Below are positions 32,182 through 37,658 of a DNA stretch of 37,658 bases, one piece after another. A program made the position numbers and the translations under genes. The stretch is from assembly GCA_027364635.1 (NCBI GenBank), contig DAHXOZ010000001.1:23770-61427 (forward strand), in the 5' to 3' direction. The DNA is from a bacterium (GTDB lineage: Bacteria; Bacteroidota; Bacteroidia; Chitinophagales; Chitinophagaceae). Below the pieces are notes generated by a model. The model was not told the origin of the DNA and searched no databases. It worked only from the letters and a program-made list of their open reading frames with translations. Numbering within the stretch: the first letter of the stretch is position 1; every line of letters starts with the position of its first letter.

Positions 32182-33555
32182 ATGAGTAAAACCAAGACCG
32201 CTTTTTTTTGCAGCAATTGTGGACAGGAAAGTACGAAGTGGGTAGGCAAGTGTCCTTCATGTAATGAATGGAATACGTTTGTGGAAGAAATCATTGTAAG
32301 AGGAAATGAAAAACAGGAAAGTGAATGGAAAGAATTTTCCGGATTGAGTGGCGGACTAAAAACTATTTCATTACAGGATGTAATAAGTGGAGAAGAAAAA
32401 AGAATCGTTACTGAAGATGCAGAATTGAATCGTGTGCTTGGAGGAGGAATTGTACCCGGAAGTATTGTGTTGATTGCGGGAGAACCGGGTATTGGTAAAT
32501 CAACTCTTTTTTTGCAGGCAACTTTGCAACTTAAAAACATCGTTACCTTATATATAAGTGGCGAAGAAAGTGAACAGCAAATTAAAATGCGTGCAGATAG
32601 AATTGGAATCACTAATGATAAATTTTTTTTGCTCACTGAAACTAACACGCAGACAATTTTTAAAGAGATAAAAAAATTAAAGCCTCAATTAGTAATTGTT
32701 GATTCTGTTCAAACACTTCAAACACCTTATATAGAATCTGCGCCCGGAAGTGTATCTCAAATAAGAGAAAGCGCTGCAGAGTTACAGCGTTTTGCAAAAG
32801 AAAGTAATACACCCGTTTTTTTGATTGGACATATTACCAAAGACGGAAGTATCGCAGGTCCAAAAATTTTGGAACATATGGTAGATACGGTTTTGCAATT
32901 TGAAGGCGACCGTCATTATGCTTATCGCATTTTAAGAACTTTAAAAAACCGTTTTGGATCAACATCCGAATTAGGAATTTATGAGATGAGTAGTGAAGGA
33001 ATGAAAGAAGTTAAAAACCCTTCTGAAATATTAATCACCCAAAAAGAAGAACAATTAAGCGGCGTGGCAATCGCGGCAACGATGGAAGGAATTCGTCCTT
33101 TATTGATTGAAGTACAGGCTTTGGTTACACAAAGTGTTTATGGAACGCCGCAAAGAACGAACACGGGTTTCGATTTAAGAAGATTACAACTGTTGCTGGC
33201 AGTTTTGGAAAAACGCGGCGGTTTTCATTTTGGAGTAAAAGATGTTTTTATCAACATAGCCGGCGGTTTAAAAGTAGAAGATCCTTCAATTGATTTGGCA
33301 GTATTGAGTGCTTTGCTTTCTTCTTATGAAGATGTAGCGTTGCCCATGCAAATTTGTTTTTCGGGTGAAGTTGGACTAAGCGGAGAAATAAGAGCTGTAA
33401 ACCGAATTGAACAAAGAATCGCCGAGGCTGAAAAATTAGGTTTTGAAAAAATAATTGTAAGTAAATACAACACCAAAGGATTGGGAAAAAATAAATTTAA
33501 TATCGAAGTAGTTTCTTTAGGTAAAGTGGAGGAGTTGTACAGATATTTGTTCTAG
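32182..33555 (+). CDS. radA: DNA repair protein RadA (Sms)
   Basis: 457 residues. The N-terminal C4 zinc finger is complete (Cys10, Cys13, Cys24, Cys27: FFCSNCGQES ... GKCPSCNEW). The RecA-like domain has Walker A GEPGIGKSTL (100-109) and the RadA-specific LKNRFGS motif (near 255). The C-terminal Lon-protease-like P domain (about 285-457) includes VFINIAGGLKVEDPSIDLAV and GEVGLSGEIRAVNRIEQRI. RadA drives branch migration during recombination. The gene downstream starts 18 bp after its stop. A long leader with hairpin and repeats precedes it. Confidence 0.97.
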   Translation: MSKTKTAFFCSNCGQESTKWVGKCPSCNEWNTFVEEIIVRGNEKQESEWKEFSGLSGGLKTISLQDVISGEEKRIVTEDAELNRVLGGGIVPGSIVLIAGEPGIGKSTLFLQATLQLKNIVTLYISGEESEQQIKMRADRIGITNDKFFLLTETNTQTIFKEIKKLKPQLVIVDSVQTLQTPYIESAPGSVSQIRESAAELQRFAKESNTPVFLIGHITKDGSIAGPKILEHMVDTVLQFEGDRHYAYRILRTLKNRFGSTSELGIYEMSSEGMKEVKNPSEILITQKEEQLSGVAIAATMEGIRPLLIEVQALVTQSVYGTPQRTNTGFDLRRLQLLLAVLEKRGGFHFGVKDVFINIAGGLKVEDPSIDLAVLSALLSSYEDVALPMQICFSGEVGLSGEIRAVNRIEQRIAEAEKLGFEKIIVSKYNTKGLGKNKFNIEVVSLGKVEELYRYLF

Positions 33556-33573
33556 ACATTTAAAAACAATTCA

Positions 33574-34266
33574 TTGAAAACGTCATTTCTAACATCATCA
33601 CCTCTTTTCCATCTGTTTTATCCGCATAATTGTATCGGTTGTGGGAGCGATGCAATTAATGATGAAAATTTCCTTTGTCTTCAATGCATCAATGAATTAC
33701 CTCATACTAATTTCGCCATGCATAAAAACAACCCGGTTGAAAAACTTTTTTGGGGAAGAATTCCTTTGTCCTCTGCAATGAGCGAATTGTATTTTTCAAA
33801 AGGATCAATTGTTCAGAATATGATCCATGATTTTAAATACCGTGGAAATAAAAAAGCGGGACATTATTTTGGGAACTTAATGGGAAAAAGTTTACTCAAT
33901 AGTAACCGGTTTAATATTGATGTAATTGTACCGCTTCCGCTTTTTGAAAGAAAGGAAAAGATAAGAGGCTTCAACCAGGCGGAAATTCTTTGCAACGGAA
34001 TTTCTGAAATAATCAACCAACCAGTGATCAGAAAAAATGTTATAAGGAAAGTTTTTACCGAAACTCAAACCAAAAAGCACCGGCTTGAAAGATGGAAGAA
34101 TGTTGAGGGGATATTTTTTGTAAAAGATCCTGAAGAACTGGAAGGTAAACGCGTTTTGCTGGTGGATGATGTAATAACTACTGGCGCTACTATTGATGCT
34201 TGCGGAAGTGAAATTTTAAAGATTAAAGAGGTAACGCTTAGTGTAGCTTCGTTTGCTATTGCATAA
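33574..34266 (+). CDS. ComF-family phosphoribosyltransferase-like protein
   Basis: 230 residues from a TTG at 33574; the next in-frame ATG (33718) would delete the zinc motif, so the TTG is favoured. An N-terminal zinc ribbon (Cys20, Cys23, Cys35, Cys38) is followed by a type I phosphoribosyltransferase domain with the PLPLFERKEKIRGFNQAEIL segment and the PRPP loop VLLVDDVITTGATIDAC (about 189-206). ComF/GntX-type proteins are tied to DNA uptake and use of external DNA in competent bacteria, although the biochemical role is unsettled. It lies directly downstream of radA on the same strand, a plausible DNA-processing operon. Confidence 0.9.
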   Translation: MKTSFLTSSPLFHLFYPHNCIGCGSDAINDENFLCLQCINELPHTNFAMHKNNPVEKLFWGRIPLSSAMSELYFSKGSIVQNMIHDFKYRGNKKAGHYFGNLMGKSLLNSNRFNIDVIVPLPLFERKEKIRGFNQAEILCNGISEIINQPVIRKNVIRKVFTETQTKKHRLERWKNVEGIFFVKDPEELEGKRVLLVDDVITTGATIDACGSEILKIKEVTLSVASFAIA

Positions 34267-34357
34267 AAAGGTAGATACTAAATGAAAGATTATCAGTGAA
34301 CCAACAAATAACCCGGATTATTATTTTAAGTTTTGCTTGCCCGCTATCTTAAAAAAA

Positions 34358-34381
34358 AGAGAACTGTTTTCACAATTCTCT
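34358..34381 (-). terminator. Intrinsic terminator of the DksA-like gene
   Basis: A 9-bp stem (34358-34366 with 34373-34381, one G-T pair, six-base loop) with eight T following on the minus strand (34358 down to 34351). It begins 24 bp after the stop codon of the minus-strand gene. Confidence 0.88.
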
Positions 34382-34404
34382 GGCTTAAAAATTTTCAATT
34401 TAAT

Positions 34405-35403
34405 TTATCTTGAGGTTCCCATTTTTGCTTCAATAGAAAGTGTAGCATGAGGAACAGCTCTTAATCTTGCCTTATCAATTAATTTTCCGGTTACGCGGCA
34501 TATTCCATACGTCTTGTTTTCAATTCTCATCATGGCTTTTTCAAGATGGTCAATAAAAGTGATCTGGCGACTTGCCATTTGGCTTAGTTGTTCTCTTTCC
34601 ATACTCAGGCTTCCATCTTCCATAGTCATATAACGGTTGTCACTTTCATCTCCACCCATTTGATCTTTGCGGGTGATAAGACCTTGTAAATATCCAAGTT
34701 CTTTTTTTGCGGTTTCAAGTTTACGCGTAATCAATTCTCTAAATTCTACCAATTCACTATCACTATATCTCATCGAAGGACCGTTGTTTTCGGCAGGTGT
34801 TTGGTCAAGTACAGATTTAGTGAATTCCGGTTCATATTTTCTTGCTTTTTCAGTATTTGTTTTCGGCATCACAAAGGCTTTTTTGGGTTTTTTATCTTCC
34901 TTTTCCGCTTTTCCTTTAGTAATTGCTTTTTGTAATTCTACTTTGTGATTATTTGCAATTGCTTTTGGAGCTGCTTTCTCAGAAGAGGTTTGTTTTATAG
35001 GTTTAATGTCCTGTTTTTTATTAACAGGCACAGATTTTTTTTCTGAAGTTATTTCTTTTTTAGGGGTATTTTTTTTTGTGTTCACAACAGGTTTTTTAAC
35101 TACTAATTTTTTTGGAGCTGCTTTCTTTGTTTCGGTCTTAGCAGTTGCTTTCTTTTGAGTAACTTTTTTTTCTTTACTCAATTTCGATGCCGTTTTTTTT
35201 GCGGGGATGGGTTTTACAGCTTTATTTTTTTTGGGGCTTACTTTGCCGGCCGGAACTTTTTTGGCAATCGTTTTTTTGGCTACCGCTTTTTTGGTAGCAG
35301 TTGTTTTTGCTCCTGTTTTTTTTGCCACAGCAGACTTTTTGGCTGCTGTTTTGCCAGCTTTAGATTTTGATGCAACAGTTGTTGCTTTTTTCTTTGTTGC
35401 CAT
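34405..35403 (-). CDS. TraR/DksA-family protein with long lysine-alanine-rich N-terminal tail
   Basis: 332 residues. Residues 1 to about 180 are low-complexity Lys/Ala/Thr/Pro repeats (AKK, KKT, PKK units) resembling histone H1 or the Hc1-like tails of bacterial chromatin proteins. From about 205 a DksA-like coiled coil appears, with an acidic tip (GGDESDNRY) and DGSLSMEREQL, followed by the C-terminal globular motif YGICRVTGKLIDKARLRAVPHATLS. Only the first of the four zinc-binding Cys remains (Cys302); the others are Thr, Ser and Ala, as in zinc-independent DksA variants. Probable role: RNA-polymerase secondary-channel regulator that may also bind DNA or RNA through the tail (inference). 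It lies 4 bp downstream of ileS. Confidence 0.88.
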   Translation of the reverse strand: MATKKKATTVASKSKAGKTAAKKSAVAKKTGAKTTATKKAVAKKTIAKKVPAGKVSPKKNKAVKPIPAKKTASKLSKEKKVTQKKATAKTETKKAAPKKLVVKKPVVNTKKNTPKKEITSEKKSVPVNKKQDIKPIKQTSSEKAAPKAIANNHKVELQKAITKGKAEKEDKKPKKAFVMPKTNTEKARKYEPEFTKSVLDQTPAENNGPSMRYSDSELVEFRELITRKLETAKKELGYLQGLITRKDQMGGDESDNRYMTMEDGSLSMEREQLSQMASRQITFIDHLEKAMMRIENKTYGICRVTGKLIDKARLRAVPHATLSIEAKMGTSR

Positions 35404-35407
35404 AAGT

Positions 35408-37658
35408 TTAATAGCTTTTTTTCGTAATTTTTACTGTAAAAGTGTCATTGTTTACATCGATTTCCTCCCCATCAGAAACCTGGTTTGAAAATTCAATTTT
35501 TTCTGCCAAAATTTCGGCGCAAATATACTCATTAAATTCTGTAATTATATCTATCAGGTTGTCTTTTTGTTCTACAATTAGCAGTATTTTATCAGTTAGC
35601 TCAAAATCTTTTTCTTTCCTCAAATTTTGAATTCTATTGATCAACTCGCGTGCGAATCCTTCCTTTTTCAATTGATCAGAAATTTCGAGGTCAAGCGCTA
35701 CGGTAAGATTGCCGTTTACAGCGATTTCAAAACCCGGAATTTCGTTGGTGCTCACTTCAATATCTTCAGCAGAAATAACAATTGGTTCTTCATTTTCACC
35801 GGAATTGAGTACCAATTCGCCTTTTTGTATCTTGTTTATGGCGGTATCATCAAGTTCCTGTATTCTGTTTGCCGCCCATTTCATCCTGGCTCCTAATTTT
35901 TTCCCCAAGGTTTTAAAGTTAGCTTTTGCCTTCTTTTTGATAAAATTATTACCCGCCGGCAAAATTTCTACTTCTTTAATATTTGTCTCTGATTTTATAA
36001 TATTTTCTATCTGCCTTATTTTTTCCTCAAAATCATTATCTATGGCCGGGATAATTACTTTTTGCAAAGGTTGTCTTACTTTAATATTCACCTTTTTGCG
36101 AAGCGATAAAATAAGTGAAGAAATATCTTGAGCAAGTTGCATCCTGTCTTCAAGACCTTTATTAATCAATGCATTGTCGTATTCAGGGAAATCGGTTAGA
36201 TGTACAGATTCGGCTTTATTTTTTCCGGTTACGTCATTAAGGTTATTGAAGAGCCAATCTGCAAAAAAAGGTGCGATGGGTGCAATTAAACCACTGAGCG
36301 TTACCAAACATTGATACAGGGTTTGATAAGCAGAAATTTTATCATTTTCTGCCTGGTTGCCGTTCTTATCAATTGGTTTCCAAAACCTGCGACGCGAAAG
36401 CCTTACATACCAGTTGCTTAAGTGTTCATCCAAAAAATAATGAATCGCTCTTCCCGCTTGTGTAGGCTCGTAATCATCCAGAGCTCGTGTTACGTCTTTT
36501 ATTAATGAATTTAAAGAAGATAAAATCCATTGATCCAGTTCAGGCCGTTCATTTATAGGAATTGGCTTTTCTTCAAAAGAAAAGCCGTCAACATTGGCAT
36601 ACAGGGCAAAAAATTGATAAGTATTGTAAAGTGTACCGAAAAATTTTCGTTGAACTTCCTTAATTCCTTCGGTATCAAATTTTAAATTATCCCACGGAGA
36701 AGCATTGGTGATCAAATACCAACGTGTGGCATCCGGGCCAAAAACTTCCAAGGTTTCAAAGGGATCAACGACGTTCCCTACGCGCTTACTCATTTTGTTT
36801 CCGTTTTTATCTAAAACGAGGCCGTTGCTTACAACCGTTTTATAAGCTACACTATCAAACAATAAAACCGCCAGTGCGTGCAAAGTATAAAACCATCCAC
36901 GGGTTTGATCTACACCTTCAGCAATAAAATCTGCCGGAAAATTTTTCTCAAACTGTTCTTTATTTTCAAAAGGAAAATGCCATTGGGCATACGGCATTGC
37001 TCCGCTGTCAAACCAAACATCAATAAGGTCCGGAACGCGTTTCATTGGTTTCCCTTCGGAAGAAGTGAGGATTATATTATCTACAAAAGGTTTATGCAGA
37101 TCAGAAACTAATTTGTCTATCTCACTTTCATCGGCTTTTAAATTTCCTGCTTCAATTGATTTTTTAATTTCGGCCTTCAATTCATCTAATGAACCAATAC
37201 ATTTTTCTTCACCTCCATCTTCTGTGCGCCATATCGGCAAAGGTGTTCCCCAAAAACGGCTTCTGCTCAGGTTCCAATCCACCATGTTTTCCAGCCAGTT
37301 TCCAAATCTTCCGGTTCCGGTAGAAGCCGGTTTCCAGTTGATGGTATTGTTCAATTCAATCATCCGGTCTTTTACGGCAGTAGTTTTTATAAACCACGCA
37401 TCCAACGGATAATAAATAATCGGTTTATCAGTGCGCCAGCAATGAGGATAATTGTGTTCAAACTTTTCAACTTTAAACGCACGGTTTTCCTTCTTTAATT
37501 TTACAGAGATGTCAACATTTACATCTACATAATGCGGATCATCTGTATAATCCTTTACAAAGCGGCCGATAAATTCGCCAACTCCATCAATGAATTTACC
37601 TTCCTTGTCGACCAGCGTTAAAATTCCCAGGTTATTGTTCTTTCCAACTTTAAAGTCA
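35408..37658 (-). CDS. ileS: Isoleucine-tRNA ligase, C-terminal part (N-terminus outside window)
   Basis: The frame is open to the right edge, giving about 749 residues of a class I synthetase usually longer than 1,000. Translation at the edge reads HCWRTDKPIIYYPLDAWFIK, typical IleS sequence around the editing/catalytic junction; the HIGH motif must lie outside. Visible parts are WNLSRSRFWGTPLPIWR, PDLIDVWFDSGAMPYAQWHFPF, the KMSKR catalytic loop (NGNKMSKRVGNVVDPFE, near 36780-36810), the anticodon-binding helical domain and a C-terminal beta region (about 490-660 of the visible part) as in the eukaryote-like Bacteroidota enzyme. Apparent starts inside this frame (for example a TTG at 37405) are not real starts. 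The DksA-like gene follows after 4 bp. Confidence 0.97.
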   Translation of the reverse strand, partial: DFKVGKNNNLGILTLVDKEGKFIDGVGEFIGRFVKDYTDDPHYVDVNVDISVKLKKENRAFKVEKFEHNYPHCWRTDKPIIYYPLDAWFIKTTAVKDRMIELNNTINWKPASTGTGRFGNWLENMVDWNLSRSRFWGTPLPIWRTEDGGEEKCIGSLDELKAEIKKSIEAGNLKADESEIDKLVSDLHKPFVDNIILTSSEGKPMKRVPDLIDVWFDSGAMPYAQWHFPFENKEQFEKNFPADFIAEGVDQTRGWFYTLHALAVLLFDSVAYKTVVSNGLVLDKNGNKMSKRVGNVVDPFETLEVFGPDATRWYLITNASPWDNLKFDTEGIKEVQRKFFGTLYNTYQFFALYANVDGFSFEEKPIPINERPELDQWILSSLNSLIKDVTRALDDYEPTQAGRAIHYFLDEHLSNWYVRLSRRRFWKPIDKNGNQAENDKISAYQTLYQCLVTLSGLIAPIAPFFADWLFNNLNDVTGKNKAESVHLTDFPEYDNALINKGLEDRMQLAQDISSLILSLRKKVNIKVRQPLQKVIIPAIDNDFEEKIRQIENIIKSETNIKEVEILPAGNNFIKKKAKANFKTLGKKLGARMKWAANRIQELDDTAINKIQKGELVLNSGENEEPIVISAEDIEVSTNEIPGFEIAVNGNLTVALDLEISDQLKKEGFARELINRIQNLRKEKDFELTDKILLIVEQKDNLIDIITEFNEYICAEILAEKIEFSNQVSDGEEIDVNNDTFTVKITKKSY

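Noticed and set aside
32178-32648. Minus-strand open frame of 156 codons
   Set aside because: Entirely antisense to the radA zinc-finger and Walker regions; no domain of its own.
35155-35488. Plus-strand open frames with Phe/Ala-rich sequence
   Set aside because: They are antisense products of the Lys/Ala-rich repeats in the DksA-like gene.

Overview
The window looks like chromosomal DNA of a member of the Bacteroidota, most likely a Chitinophagaceae-type bacterium. It is AT-rich. It carries a Bat (BatD) gene, the gliding lipoprotein gldH, carboxypeptidase-regulatory-domain proteins and a Bacteroidota-type ammonium transporter/porin cluster. Start codons sit behind A-rich leaders without clear Shine-Dalgarno sites, and several promoters match the Bacteroidota -7 element TAnnTTTG. 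The family-level placement is an inference. Both ends cut genes: batD at the left and ileS at the right. I see no prophage, insertion sequence, CRISPR array, tRNA or rRNA.

Layout. 1-1.3 kb: 3' part of batD (+). 1.3-5.1 kb: a minus-strand run transcribed as RluE-like pseudouridine synthase, yicC, gldH, histidine kinase, response regulator. 5.1-5.4 kb: a non-coding divergent region with an orphan terminator, DnaA-box-like sites and a 17-base motif shared with the radA leader. 5.4-6.4 kb: LpxD-like acyltransferase (+). 6.5-11.2 kb: minus-strand run pheS, antitoxin, RelE/ParE-like toxin, 3-hydroxyacyl-CoA dehydrogenase, epimerase, carboxypeptidase-regulatory-domain protein. 11.3-12.4 kb: arginase-superfamily protein with a degenerate metal site (+). 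12.5-14.2 kb: tsaE and alanine dehydrogenase (-). 14.3-16.2 kb: recQ (+). 16.2-16.5 kb: a candidate stand-alone small RNA. 16.5-18.0 kb: HerA/DUF853-like ATPase (-). 18.2-18.9 kb: orphan OmpR-type regulator (+). 19.0-21.3 kb: rsmE and dnaB (-). 21.7-24.8 kb: pheT, a short coiled-coil protein and zapA (+). 24.8-26.3 kb: small membrane-anchored protein and nhaA (-). 26.4-30.7 kb: amtB, outer-membrane porin, amtB (-). 30.9-31.6 kb: winged-helix regulator and 2TM protein (-). 32.2-34.3 kb: radA and a ComF-family protein (+). 34.4-37.7 kb: DksA-like protein with a histone-H1-like tail and ileS (-).

Most genes are housekeeping: translation (pheS, pheT, ileS, tsaE, rsmE), replication and repair (dnaB, recQ, radA), division (zapA) and envelope. 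The most interesting material is non-coding. At 16262-16377 (minus) a near-consensus promoter lies inside a perfect 17-bp inverted repeat and is followed about 60 nt later by a strong intrinsic terminator. At 31956-32042 (+) a promoter is followed almost at once by a terminator, 140 bp before radA. The 17-mer in that radA leader recurs exactly at 5175-5191, again directly followed by a hairpin. Among proteins, the degenerate arginase-like protein, the tailed zinc-less DksA-like protein and the amtB-porin-amtB cluster without a PII gene deserve attention.
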